This document shows positions 47,025 through 55,950 of a DNA stretch of 64,000 nt, piece after piece. The notes under the pieces were generated by a model, which was not told where the DNA came from, ran no database searches, and saw nothing but the letters and a program-made list of their open reading frames with translations. The stretch covers positions 2,170,001 through 2,234,000 of the forward strand of contig NZ_LN831029.1 of NCBI RefSeq assembly GCF_001457475.1, written 5' to 3'. Numbering within the stretch: position 1 is the stretch's first letter; every line of letters begins with the position of its first letter. This DNA is from Achromobacter xylosoxidans. Its GTDB lineage: Bacteria > Pseudomonadota > Gammaproteobacteria > Burkholderiales > Burkholderiaceae_B. The position numbers were made by a program, and so were the translations under genes.

Positions 47025-48985
47025 CTAGAAACCCATTGTTGGTCAGGCGCGAGGTCGTGCGCGCGGGCGAAGTTTACGACAGCGCCACGAATCGCGCGGA
47101 CACCGATTTGCTCCAGGATGGCGCGGGTGGCTTCGTCGGGCACATCTTCGGCGTATACCGACATCCGCAGGGATACCGCGGTGGCCACGACGGTGGCCGC
47201 CAGGTGCTGGCTGCCCGGGCTGTGCAGGATGCCGGTGACGAAGCCGCCGCAGAGCTTCACGTAGGACAAGGGATATTCGTGCAGGTGTTCCATCGCGCCG
47301 AACTGCTGCGACAGGCGCGACAGGCCGATACGGCCGCCGCCCTGGCTGACGATCTGGCACAGCTGGCGCATGTCGGCGCCGTGCTCCACCAGCGCCGCGG
47401 CATCCACTTCCAGGATCAGCCGTGACGCCAGGGCCGGCCGGTCGGCCAGCATGCGTTCCAGCCTCGACAGGAAAGCGCCCTGCGCCAGCGAGGCCAGCGA
47501 GACATGCACGGTAAGCGCGTCGGCATGGGTGTAGAGCCAGTCCAGCCCGAGGCGGATGGCCTGGATGTCGCATTCCGCCGACAGCCCCAATCGCACCGCG
47601 GGTGGCATGAAGATCGAGGCCGGCACCGGGTCGGCGCCGTCGGCATCGTGCAGCGTCAGGCTGGCCTCGTAGTGCAACAGGGCGCCGGACACGTCGGCCA
47701 AGGGTTGGACCGACAGCGAGAAACGATGTTGCTCCAGCGCCGTGGACAGCGCGTCGTGCCAGCTGTATTCGCCGATGCGCGTACTGTCGGCGGCCTGGCT
47801 GGCCGGGGCGATCTGGTCATCGTCGGCGCTTTCCGCGCACATCAGCGCATGATCCAGCCGCGCCAAGGTGTCGCTGATGTTGTCGCCGGGCGTGAAGGCC
47901 GCCATCGCCAGGGCCCAGCGGCACCAGCCGTGTTTGTCCATCGGCACGCGCAGCGACCGCAGTTCATGCCGCACGCGCTCGGCCAGCAGACCGGCCTGGG
48001 GCGCCGAGGTGCGCGGCATCAACAGTGCGAAGTCCGAGCCGCTGATCCGCGCCAGCGTCATGTCGCCATCACCGCCGCCGTCGACCAGCTTGCGCAGGCG
48101 GTCGGAGGATGAGCGCAGCCATTGGTCGGTGAAGGCGCGCGACAAATGTCGGTTGATCTGCGCCAGGTCGCGTTGCCGGAACATCAGGATGTGCCCGCCG
48201 GCCTCGGGCGCCGGGTCCGCCAGGGCCTGGCGGAAATGGTCGATGAAGTACTTGCGGTTGGGCAGGCGGGTGACGGCGTCCCGATGGATTTCGCTCTGCA
48301 GCGATTCGATTCGTGCGTTCTGTTCCTGCACCGTCGCGGCGACCTGCCGCTGCGCGTCGACCAGGGCCTGGTCCGTCAGTTCGCCGGGGCGGCCGGGCGC
48401 ACCGCCGTCCGGCGCCTGCGCGCGTGCCCGGTCGTGGATCTCCCGGGCGGCGCGCGCTTCGATCCAGCGCAACAGGTTGGCGGCGAACAGCACCCAGAAG
48501 ACGGCCGCGGCCAACGTCAGGCCGATGACCCGCACGCCGCCCTGCCACAGCGTGTCGCGCGCCAGCCGGGCGTCGGCCTGGACCGTGACCGTGCCGAGCC
48601 GGCGGCCGTCGGGCGCCTGATAGGGCCGGGTGGCCGCTGGCGCTTCCATCGCCAGCCAGCCGTTGCGCCAGTCGCGCGCCAGGTCCGGCCGGTCGGGCGC
48701 GGGCTCGCGCCGCTCGACTTGGGTGTCCCCGTTTTCGCCCGTGATCCGCACCAGGGCGTAGGTGCCGGCCGCGAAGAGGTCATCGGCCAGCCTGGCCTTG
48801 TCCTGGTCGCCGGCCGCGTCGTGCGACAGGGCCCAGGCCAGGGCGCTCGCGCCGGCCTGTCCCTGCTGCGCCAGCTGGGTGTTCAGATAGCGATGGGCGG
48901 CCAGCATCCCCAGGGCCTGGGCGCCGAGCAGGATGAAGGCAATCAGGAGGGCGGTGCAGAGGATCAGCCGGCGTAGTGTGGACAT
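47021..48985 (-). CDS. LapD-like c-di-GMP receptor (degenerate GGDEF-EAL), second copy
   Basis: 654 residues with the LapD architecture: membrane helix 8-28, periplasmic LapD/MoxY-type domain about 30-150, membrane helix 152-173, HAMP-like segment, degenerate GGDEF (RISGSDFALL) and degenerate EAL (YEASLTLH; no DDFG; VYAEDV). It resembles the lapD gene at 53133-55115 closely in the C-terminal SPGSQ...VYAEDVPD stretch. It lacks the tryptophan needed for LapG binding: Trp125 of canonical LapD aligns with Arg128 here (DGRRLG). It likely senses c-di-GMP but has lost or changed its periplasmic partner. It is the first gene of an operon with the kinase. Confidence 0.9.
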   Translation of the reverse strand: MSTLRRLILCTALLIAFILLGAQALGMLAAHRYLNTQLAQQGQAGASALAWALSHDAAGDQDKARLADDLFAAGTYALVRITGENGDTQVERREPAPDRPDLARDWRNGWLAMEAPAATRPYQAPDGRRLGTVTVQADARLARDTLWQGGVRVIGLTLAAAVFWVLFAANLLRWIEARAAREIHDRARAQAPDGGAPGRPGELTDQALVDAQRQVAATVQEQNARIESLQSEIHRDAVTRLPNRKYFIDHFRQALADPAPEAGGHILMFRQRDLAQINRHLSRAFTDQWLRSSSDRLRKLVDGGGDGDMTLARISGSDFALLMPRTSAPQAGLLAERVRHELRSLRVPMDKHGWCRWALAMAAFTPGDNISDTLARLDHALMCAESADDDQIAPASQAADSTRIGEYSWHDALSTALEQHRFSLSVQPLADVSGALLHYEASLTLHDADGADPVPASIFMPPAVRLGLSAECDIQAIRLGLDWLYTHADALTVHVSLASLAQGAFLSRLERMLADRPALASRLILEVDAAALVEHGADMRQLCQIVSQGGGRIGLSRLSQQFGAMEHLHEYPLSYVKLCGGFVTGILHSPGSQHLAATVVATAVSLRMSVYAEDVPDEATRAILEQIGVRAIRGAVVNFARAHDLAPDQQWVSS

Positions 48986-49519
48986 GGATCAAGGATTCCC
49001 TTCGTGGCCTGCACCGTTGCCGGTGCCGTTCGATGCCGGCCTGCCAATGAAAGGGGGGAACGTCAGGCCACGCAAGTGCCCGATGGGGAAAAATGCTGGA
49101 TAAGAAACGTGACACACGTTACTAATACCTCAGTGTCGCCGTATACGCTGTAATTCCGCATGTCACAGAACATACAGAATATTACGAAATCAACTGCGAT
49201 ATCAGACAACCTGTGCAATTATTTCGTTCGTGATAATTGCCCGGATGATAACTATTGAGACAGGCCGTATTAATTTTCCGGCCCAGGGTGTCGTAGTAAG
49301 GGCACGGCATGGCGCAATGGAGCGGCCAGCGACTGCTATCCAAGGACCGTCATGACCCCTCGCGAGCAATCAGATCAGGGCAGGAATCGAAGGAAAGGGA
49401 GCGCGTTGCTCCTGAAGTGTGGCGTTTTTTTGCGAAAATAATGCATAATTTAAAAAATGTTACAGCCCTTGGGTTTCTTTCCGGACCACAACGCCAAGGG
49501 TTTCTAGATAGGGGGCTCC
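48986..49519. promoter_or_regulatory. 534-bp divergent regulatory region with operator-like palindrome
   Basis: No gene supported. AT-rich at about 49100-49290 and 49425-49465. A perfect interrupted palindrome AACGTG-ACA-CACGTT lies at 49106-49120, upstream of the LapD-like gene. It looks like a regulator-binding site. The divergent phosphodiesterase gene would have its promoter near 49430-49470 (TGCATAAT). A 72-codon open frame (49309-49527) overlapping the phosphodiesterase start has no recognisable product. Confidence 0.5.
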
Positions 49520-50986
49520 GTGCGTGAGAGTTACCTGCTCGCACTGTGCCTGACGCTCGCGGGCGCACTTGCAGCGATATGTTTGTTTTTCGTCCGCCGG
49601 GAACGCGTCCTGCGCGGACGATTGACGCGTGACGAATTGACCGGTGTCCTGAGCCAGCAGGAGCTGCAGCGCCGCGCGCGCGCCTGGCTGAACCAGGCCG
49701 AAAGGCAGTCGGGCCGAGGCATTTTCGGACCCCGCGGCTCGGCCCAGGATGAGCGCGAATCCCTGGGTATTTCGCGTGCCCGCGCCGGCTCTCGGGGCAT
49801 CGGCGCCTTTTTTCTGGTCAGCTTCGACCAGTACGCCGAGATCAGCGCCATGCTGCGCGCGGGCGAGGACCAGACGCTGTTGGTGATGGTGGCGGACCGG
49901 CTCAGTCTGTTGACGCGCGCGCTCGGTGGGATGGTGGCGCGTACCGGCACCGACGCATTCACGGTGTGCATTCCCGACGTGGACGAGGTGGGCGCCGCCC
50001 AGGTGTCGGCCAAGCTGCTCGAGGACCTGTCCGTGCCCTACGAACTGGGCGGTCGGCCCCTGATCGCGGTGTTCCGCGTGGGGGCGGCGTTGTATCCAGA
50101 CCACGGTCGCAGTGTGGAAGAGCTGCAACGCTGCGTGCAGGTGGCGATGGTGCCGCTCAAGGAGCGCGGCGGGCCGGGCTGGAACATGTTCGATTTCCGC
50201 CTGCTGGCGCGCCAGCGCGATCAGCAGGGGCTGGAGAACGACCTGCGGCTGGCGCTGACCACGGCGGCCATGGACCAGTTCGAGTTGTACTACCAGCCGG
50301 TGTGTGACAGTGGCACCGGCGTGGTGCAGGGCTGCGAGGCCCTGTTGCGTTGGCACCACCCCGAACTGGGCAGCGTGTCGCCCGCCGTGACGATCGAACT
50401 GGCCGAGCGCAGCGGCCTGATCGTGCCGCTGGGCGCCTGGATCCTGGAGCGCGCCTGCTCGCAGGCGGCGCTGTGGCCGCCCGCCTGGCGCGTGCACGTC
50501 AATCTGTCGGTCAAGCAGATGAACGAAGACAGCCTGGTGCAACTGGTTTCCGACGTGCTGGCCTCGACCAAGCTGGCGCCGCGCAAGCTGGTGCTGGAGA
50601 TCACCGAGTCGATCTTCATCCTGCATTACGAGCGGCACGTGAAGATCCTGAACACGCTGCGTGCCAAGGGCATCGGCGTGGCGCTGGACGACTTCGGCTG
50701 CGGCTATTCCAGCCTGAACCATCTGCGCCACCTGCCCATCGACTGGGTCAAGATCGACCGCAGCTTCATCTCCGCGCTCGAGTCCGACGCCGGCAGCCGC
50801 GAAGTGGTGTCGGCGTTGTTCGGGCTGTGCCAGGCGATGCACCTGCCGGTCGTGGCCGAAGGCGTCGAGACCGAGGGGCAGCGCGAGATCCTCAAATCGC
50901 TCGGCTGCCGCGTGATGCAGGGTTTCCTGCTGGGGCGTCCGGCGCCGGCCGCGGAAATTCAGGCTTTGGCGTCGGCGGTGTCATAA
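49520..50986 (+). CDS. Membrane-anchored GGDEF-EAL protein, probable c-di-GMP phosphodiesterase
   Basis: 488 residues from GTG 49520. One N-terminal membrane helix (5-25), GGDEF domain degenerate at the active site (RTGTDAF in place of GGDEF), and an EAL domain from about residue 240. The EAL has the catalytic pattern: EALLRW (Glu273), NLSVKQ, ITES, LDDFGCGYSS, VKIDRSF and VAEGVE. This predicts hydrolysis of c-di-GMP to pGpG, with no synthesis. In this neighbourhood it could lower c-di-GMP at LapD and promote adhesin release. That link is inference. Confidence 0.92.
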   Translation: MRESYLLALCLTLAGALAAICLFFVRRERVLRGRLTRDELTGVLSQQELQRRARAWLNQAERQSGRGIFGPRGSAQDERESLGISRARAGSRGIGAFFLVSFDQYAEISAMLRAGEDQTLLVMVADRLSLLTRALGGMVARTGTDAFTVCIPDVDEVGAAQVSAKLLEDLSVPYELGGRPLIAVFRVGAALYPDHGRSVEELQRCVQVAMVPLKERGGPGWNMFDFRLLARQRDQQGLENDLRLALTTAAMDQFELYYQPVCDSGTGVVQGCEALLRWHHPELGSVSPAVTIELAERSGLIVPLGAWILERACSQAALWPPAWRVHVNLSVKQMNEDSLVQLVSDVLASTKLAPRKLVLEITESIFILHYERHVKILNTLRAKGIGVALDDFGCGYSSLNHLRHLPIDWVKIDRSFISALESDAGSREVVSALFGLCQAMHLPVVAEGVETEGQREILKSLGCRVMQGFLLGRPAPAAEIQALASAVS

Positions 50987-51021
50987 TCGGGGTTGCTTGC
51001 AAACCCACCTGTTGACTTCCT

Positions 51022-52089
51022 ATGCCCGGCAATACCCTCGGTACTCTGTTCACCGTCACGAATTTTGGCGAATCCCACGGGCCGGCCATCGGTTGCGTCA
51101 TCGATGGCTGCCCTCCCGGGATGCCCCTGGAGGCGGCCGACATCCAGCTCGAACTGGACCGCCGCCGCCCCGGCACCTCGCGCCACGTCACCCAGCGCCA
51201 GGAAGCCGACCAGGTCGAGATCCTGTCCGGCGTGTACGAGGGCCTGACCACGGGCACCCCCATCGGCCTGCTGATCCGCAACACCGATGCGCGCAGCAAG
51301 GACTACTCCAACATCACCGACACCTTCCGGCCGGGCCACGCCGACTACGCCTACTGGCGCAAGTTCGGCCTGCGCGATCCGCGCGGCGGCGGCCGGTCGT
51401 CGGCGCGCCTGACGGCGCCCACGGTGGCCGCGGGCGCCGTGGCCAAGAAATGGCTGGCCGAGCAGTACGGCGTGAAGGTGCGCGGCTACATGAGCCAGCT
51501 GGGCCCGATCGCGATTCCCTTCGTGTCCTGGGACGAAGTTCCGAACAACCCGTTCTACGCGCCCAACGCCGAGGTCGTGCCCGAACTGGAAGCCTACATG
51601 GACCAGTTGCGCCGCGATGGCGATTCCGTCGGCGCGCGCATCGAAGTGGTGGCCGAGAACCTGCCCGCCGGCTGGGGCGAGCCCATCTACGATCGCCTGG
51701 ATGCCGACATCGCCCACGTGATGATGGGCCTGAACGCGGTCAAGGGCGTCTCGATCGGCGCCGGCTTCGATTGCATCGCGCAGCGCGGCTCCGAGCACGG
51801 CGACGAGATCACGCCGGACGGTTTCCTGACCAACCACGCCGGCGGCGTGCTGGGCGGCATTTCGACCGGCCAGCCGGTGACGGTATCGCTGGCCATCAAG
51901 CCCACTTCCAGCATCCGGGTCGAGCGCCGCTCGGTCAACCGCGCCAACGAACCGGTCATGGTGCAGACACTGGGTCGTCACGATCCCTGTGTCGGCATCC
52001 GCGCCACGCCCATCGCCGAAGCCATGCTGGCCCTGGTGCTGATCGACCACGCGCTGCGCCATCGCGGCCAGTGCGGCGAGCCGGCCTGA
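51022..52089 (+). CDS. aroC: Chorismate synthase
   Basis: Last step of the shikimate pathway: EPSP to chorismate with reduced FMN. 355 residues starting [20 protein letters not shown] with all three family signatures: [26 protein letters not shown], and [17 protein letters not shown] near the C terminus. The Shine-Dalgarno element is poor. It has no functional relation to its cyclic-di-GMP neighbours. Confidence 0.98.
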   Translation: MPGNTLGTLFTVTNFGESHGPAIGCVIDGCPPGMPLEAADIQLELDRRRPGTSRHVTQRQEADQVEILSGVYEGLTTGTPIGLLIRNTDARSKDYSNITDTFRPGHADYAYWRKFGLRDPRGGGRSSARLTAPTVAAGAVAKKWLAEQYGVKVRGYMSQLGPIAIPFVSWDEVPNNPFYAPNAEVVPELEAYMDQLRRDGDSVGARIEVVAENLPAGWGEPIYDRLDADIAHVMMGLNAVKGVSIGAGFDCIAQRGSEHGDEITPDGFLTNHAGGVLGGISTGQPVTVSLAIKPTSSIRVERRSVNRANEPVMVQTLGRHDPCVGIRATPIAEAMLALVLIDHALRHRGQCGEPA

Positions 52090-52134
52090 TACCGGCCGCA
52101 TTACCGAGTTCCTGACCGTTTGTAGGAGGCTGGC

Positions 52135-52974
52135 ATGAGCCTAGACCGCTATCCGTTGCGCCGCATGGTGGCCGCGCTGTCCCTGGCGACCCTGGCGGGC
52201 TGCACGGGGATGAACACCACCCAGTCGGGCGCCATCGGCGTCAACCGCACCCAGTACATGTCGAGCATGGTGCCGTCGCAGGCGCTGGAGCAGGAAGCAA
52301 ACCAGCAGTACGCCGACATCATCAAGCAGGCGCAGGCCAAGAACCTGCTCGATCGCGATGCGCAGCAGGTGGCGCGCGTGCGCGCCATCTCGCAGCGCCT
52401 GATCGCGCAGACCGGCGTGTTCCGCCCCGATGCGTCCGCCTGGAAATGGGAAGTGCACGTGCTGACCAGCGACGAGGTCAATGCCTGGTGCATGCCGGGC
52501 GGCAAGATCGCCGTCTATACCGGCCTGATCAACAAGATCAAACCTACCGATGATGAACTGGCGGCGGTGCTGGGGCACGAGATCTCCCATGCGCTGCGTG
52601 AACATGCGCGCGAGCGCGTGTCGCAGCAGATGGCCACCAACCTGGGCCTGCAAGTGCTGTCCATCGCCACCGGCTCGAGCGCCGCGTCGGACCTGGGCGG
52701 CAAGCTCAGCGACGTGATGTTCACGCTGCCCAACAGCCGCACGCATGAAACCGAGGCCGACCGCATGGGCGTCGAGCTGGCGGCGCGCGCCGGCTTCGAT
52801 CCGCGCGCGGCGGTCACGTTATGGCAGAAGATGGGGGCCGCCGACAATGGCAGCGCGCCGCCCGAGATCCTGTCGACCCACCCGTCGGCGGCCTCGCGCA
52901 TCACCGACCTGCAAGGGGCGGCCCAGCAGGTGCTGCCGCTGTACGAGCAATCGAAGGGGCGCGCGGCGCGCTAG
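52135..52974 (+). CDS. M48-family metalloprotease lipoprotein
   Basis: 279 residues; signal peptide with lipobox LAGC (Cys23), then the M48 catalytic motif HEISH (His148, Glu149, His152) and the third zinc ligand in HETEADRMG. Related proteins LoiP and BepA degrade misfolded outer-membrane proteins at the outer-membrane inner face. GGAGG precedes ATG 52135. The TAG stop (52972-52974) is inside the left end of a 166-bp near-palindrome shared with lapD. Confidence 0.92.
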   Translation: MSLDRYPLRRMVAALSLATLAGCTGMNTTQSGAIGVNRTQYMSSMVPSQALEQEANQQYADIIKQAQAKNLLDRDAQQVARVRAISQRLIAQTGVFRPDASAWKWEVHVLTSDEVNAWCMPGGKIAVYTGLINKIKPTDDELAAVLGHEISHALREHARERVSQQMATNLGLQVLSIATGSSAASDLGGKLSDVMFTLPNSRTHETEADRMGVELAARAGFDPRAAVTLWQKMGAADNGSAPPEILSTHPSAASRITDLQGAAQQVLPLYEQSKGRAAR

Positions 52975-53136
52975 TGTGCTGTCCCGTAGATGCGTGCGTA
53001 TGACGAAATCCATCCCTTGGCGTCAGGGCTAGGCGCAAACCGCAGTGCTACCCGTAGGTATCGCGAGGATTTGCAACGACGCCATGGCTTCAAGGGGTGG
53101 ATTTCGTGCGGGCGTATCTGCGGGACAGCACATTAG
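52971..53136. repeat. 166-bp near-palindrome between the M48 and lapD genes
   Basis: The left arm begins CTAGTGTGCTGTCCCGTAGA and the right arm, read on the minus strand, begins CTAATGTGCTGTCCCGCAGA. Similarity continues inward over about 55 bp (CGAAATCCATCCCTT versus CGAAATCCACCCCTT), and the centre is TACC-CGTA-GGTA at 53049-53060. Both convergent genes end inside it: TAG at 52972-52974 and TAA (minus) at 53133-53135. It may act as a two-way terminator or be a small inserted inverted-repeat element. Confidence 0.85.
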
Positions 53137-55115
53137 TGCATTGCCGGCGAGGCCGGCAGTTTGACGCCGGGGCCGCGCATCACGCGGATGCCCAGGTCGG
53201 CCAGGATGCGTCGCGTTTCGCTGTCCGGCACGTCTTCCGCGTAGACGTCGATGCGCAGTTTACGGGCGGTTTCCAGCACCGAGGCAGTCAATTGCTGGCT
53301 GCCCGGACTTTGCGACATGCCGCCGACGAAACCGCCGCCCAGCTTCACATAGGACAGGGGCAGGGTGTGCAGTTGCGCCACCGCGCCGAACTGCTGCGCC
53401 AGGCGGCGCACGCCGATATGCGCGCCGAACTCGGTCGCCACCCGCGCCAGCGTGGCGATCTGTTCGTGGCATTCGACCAGCCCGTGCGCGTCGATTTCGA
53501 GAAACAGGCGGCGCGCCAGCGCCTTGCGTTCGGTCAGCAACAAGGCCAACTGGCGGAAGTACTTCTGGCCGCGCAGCGAGGGCAGGGCGACGCGCAACGT
53601 CAACTCGCCATCGTGACTGGCGAGCCAGTCCAGCCCCAGGGCGACCGCCTCCAGGTCGCAGTCGGCAACCAGGTCCAGCCGCACGGCGGGCGGAATGAAA
53701 AGCGTGGCGGGGATCGGCGCCTGGTCGGCGGCGATGCGCAACATCAGCATGGCTTCCGTGCGGATGGGCGCGCCGCCGGCGTCGCACAGCGGCTCGGTGG
53801 CCAGCTCGAAACGGTGCGCTTCCAGGGCCGACAGGATGGCATCCTTCCAGGCCCGTTCGCCCGACTCGGACGGCGACTGGGCATCCGCCGCGCCGGCGAT
53901 CACGACCTGATCATTGCCGGCGCTCTCGGCCCGCATCAGGCCGAAATCGAGCCGTGACAGCACCGGGCCGGCCTGGTTGCCGCGGCTGTAGTCGGCCATG
54001 GCCTGGGCCCAGCGGCACAGGTGGCCTTCACCCACCGGGATGCGCGAGGCGTGCAGGTCGGCCCGCAACTGCTCGGCGATCATCATGGCCTGCGGCGCGG
54101 CGCAGCCCGGCAGCAGCAAAGCGAAATCCGATCCGTTCAGGCGTGCCAGCAGCGGATCGGCCACGTGCAGGGACTTGAGCGAGGCCTGGATGCGTTCGCA
54201 GGCGGTGCGCAGCCACTGGTCGATGAATTCGCGCGGCATGTGGCGGTTCAGGTCGGCCAGGTCGCGCTGGCGGAACACCAGCACGTGGCCGCCGTCGATG
54301 CCGGTGCGGGCCGATGCCGGGCCGGCGGCGGGACCGGCGTCGAGCGCGCGGCGGAATTCGTTGACGAAATACTTGCGATTCGGCAGGCGCGTGACGGGGT
54401 CCTGGTTCAGTTCCAGTTCCAGGGATTCGATCTTGGCGTTCTGTTCCTCGACGCTGGCGTAGACCCGTTCACGGGTCTGGTTCAGCGCCTGGACCACGCC
54501 GGACAGCTCGGGCACGCGCGCTTCCATCTGCTGCGGCGGCGAGTCCTGGCCGATGCTGCGGACGTGGTCGCTGACCTCGCGCAACAAGCGGTTCTTGATC
54601 CATCCCACCAGCGCGAAGGCGAACAGCGCCCAGATCAGGCCGGCTCCCAGCACCAGCGCGATCATGCGCAGGCTGCTGCGCCACAGGGCTTCCCAGGCGT
54701 AGGCGTCGTTGGCCACCAGCGTCACTTCGCCGATCTGGCGCCAGCCGTCGCTGACCGCGTGCGAGGCCGAGCGCGCATCCAGCGGCGCCAGCGCGCGGAA
54801 CCAGGCCGGCACCGAGGCCGCCGTGGCGGTCGACTGGCGTTCGATCAGGACCTTGCCTTCCGGGTCGGCCAGCCGCACCAGCGAGAAATGGCCGCCGTCG
54901 TACAGCGCCGACACCAGCAGTTCCTGCACCACCGGGTCATTGTTGGCCGGCTGCGACAGCGACAGTGCCAGCGACACGGCGGCGTCGGTGGCCTGCACCT
55001 GCAATTGCCCGGACAGGTATTCGCGCGCGGCGTTGACGCTGAGCGCCAGGGTGCCCAGCAGGATGACGCCGATCGCGAGGGTTACGCTGAGCAGTAGCTG
55101 TCGAAGTATGGACAT
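53133..55115 (-). CDS. lapD: c-di-GMP receptor LapD
   Basis: 660-residue inner-membrane receptor. Helices at about 8-28 and 150-171 flank the periplasmic LapD domain, with Trp125 (SDGWRQ) matching the LapG-binding Trp125 of Pseudomonas LapD. The HAMP, degenerate GGDEF (RLNGSDFALLLPG) and degenerate EAL (TEAMLMLR; no DDFG; VYAEDV) mark it as a receptor, not an enzyme. When c-di-GMP is bound, LapD sequesters LapG. It follows lapG by 17 bp on the same strand. Its stop codon lies inside the near-palindrome. Confidence 0.95.
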   Translation of the reverse strand: MSILRQLLLSVTLAIGVILLGTLALSVNAAREYLSGQLQVQATDAAVSLALSLSQPANNDPVVQELLVSALYDGGHFSLVRLADPEGKVLIERQSTATAASVPAWFRALAPLDARSASHAVSDGWRQIGEVTLVANDAYAWEALWRSSLRMIALVLGAGLIWALFAFALVGWIKNRLLREVSDHVRSIGQDSPPQQMEARVPELSGVVQALNQTRERVYASVEEQNAKIESLELELNQDPVTRLPNRKYFVNEFRRALDAGPAAGPASARTGIDGGHVLVFRQRDLADLNRHMPREFIDQWLRTACERIQASLKSLHVADPLLARLNGSDFALLLPGCAAPQAMMIAEQLRADLHASRIPVGEGHLCRWAQAMADYSRGNQAGPVLSRLDFGLMRAESAGNDQVVIAGAADAQSPSESGERAWKDAILSALEAHRFELATEPLCDAGGAPIRTEAMLMLRIAADQAPIPATLFIPPAVRLDLVADCDLEAVALGLDWLASHDGELTLRVALPSLRGQKYFRQLALLLTERKALARRLFLEIDAHGLVECHEQIATLARVATEFGAHIGVRRLAQQFGAVAQLHTLPLSYVKLGGGFVGGMSQSPGSQQLTASVLETARKLRIDVYAEDVPDSETRRILADLGIRVMRGPGVKLPASPAMH

Positions 55116-55132
55116 AGTCTTGGTTCCGGACG

Positions 55133-55816
55133 TCAGGGGCGTATGCCTTCCCGTTCCATGCGTTGGAGTAGATCGCGCCAGCGGCTGAGACGGTCAACCG
55201 GTGCGGCGGGTTTGCCGTCGACGTAGACGCCATCGGCGTTGAAGCTGAAGACCGGCGTCAGGTCGCGCCGTTGCGACGCCGGCAGGATGGTCGAGACCAG
55301 GCTGTCCAGCACCAGCGGTACCGCATTGGGTGTTTCGTAGTAGCCCAGCACCATGTGGGCGATCTGGCTGCTGCTGGCCGGGCCGCCCACGCGCGCGCGG
55401 ACATAGATGAAGCGCAGTTTGTTGGCCGGCACGCCCATCGACAGCAGGGTGAAATACTTGCCGATGACATAGTCTTCGCAATCGCCCGCGCCCTTGCCCA
55501 GCGATTCGAGCGGGGTGGCCCAGTAGTCATCCTTGCCCCAGATCGTGATGTCCTCGCCGGACAGCAGTGCGCGGTTCCAGAAATCGTTGGCCAGCGTCAG
55601 CCGGTCCTTTTCCAGCGGCGGCGCCGCGCCGCGCAGCAATTGCAGCCAGTTCGTTACCGCCTTTGCGCCGCGCGCGCCATAGCGGCTGGCCGACAGGCTT
55701 TGCAGCTTCTCGGCGTTGATCTCCAGGGCGGAACTTCCGCCCCAGCCGCAAGCCAGGCAGAGCAAAACCAGTCGGCACAGATTCAGCGTGGCGCGGAAAC
55801 GGCGGGTTGATCGCAT
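55133..55816 (-). CDS. lapG: Periplasmic adhesin protease LapG (transglutaminase-like cysteine protease)
   Basis: Cuts the N-terminal region of a LapA-type adhesin to release it from the cell. From ATG 55816 it is 227 residues with a signal sequence (to about residue 30). The catalytic triad is Cys113 in GAGDCEDY, His154 in QIAHMV and Asp171 in LVLDS. The DCED arrangement supplies the calcium ligands Asp112 and Glu114 known for LapG. A GTG at 55831 is an alternative start. It sits between the adhesin gene and lapD, all leftward. Confidence 0.93.
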   Translation of the reverse strand: MRSTRRFRATLNLCRLVLLCLACGWGGSSALEINAEKLQSLSASRYGARGAKAVTNWLQLLRGAAPPLEKDRLTLANDFWNRALLSGEDITIWGKDDYWATPLESLGKGAGDCEDYVIGKYFTLLSMGVPANKLRFIYVRARVGGPASSSQIAHMVLGYYETPNAVPLVLDSLVSTILPASQRRDLTPVFSFNADGVYVDGKPAAPVDRLSRWRDLLQRMEREGIRP

Positions 55817-55914
55817 GAAACGGATTTTCACATTTTTCCGGGTGATCCAGTCGATATCCGGAAAAAAACCCCGCGCCGCCTGCGCGCCGCGTCGCCATAC
55901 CTTGTCATCCGAAC

Positions 55915-55941
55915 GGGCAGGGCCGCGCAATGGCCCTGCCC
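55915..55941 (-). terminator. Hairpin between the adhesin gene and lapG
   Basis: GGGCAGGGCC (55915-55924) and GGCCCTGCCC (55932-55941) form a perfect 10-bp stem just after the adhesin stop. No U tract follows on the minus strand, so it may protect or process the mRNA and allow partial readthrough into lapG-lapD. Confidence 0.5.
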
Positions 55942-55950
55942 GCAGGCTGC

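Noticed and set aside
49309..49527. 72-codon open frame before the phosphodiesterase gene
   Set aside because: No recognised family, weak start, and it overlaps the next gene's beginning; more likely leader sequence.
53133..55115. LapD as an active diguanylate cyclase or phosphodiesterase
   Set aside because: Both GGDEF and EAL catalytic motifs are degenerate (NGSDF; no DDFG; AEDV), matching receptor-type LapD.
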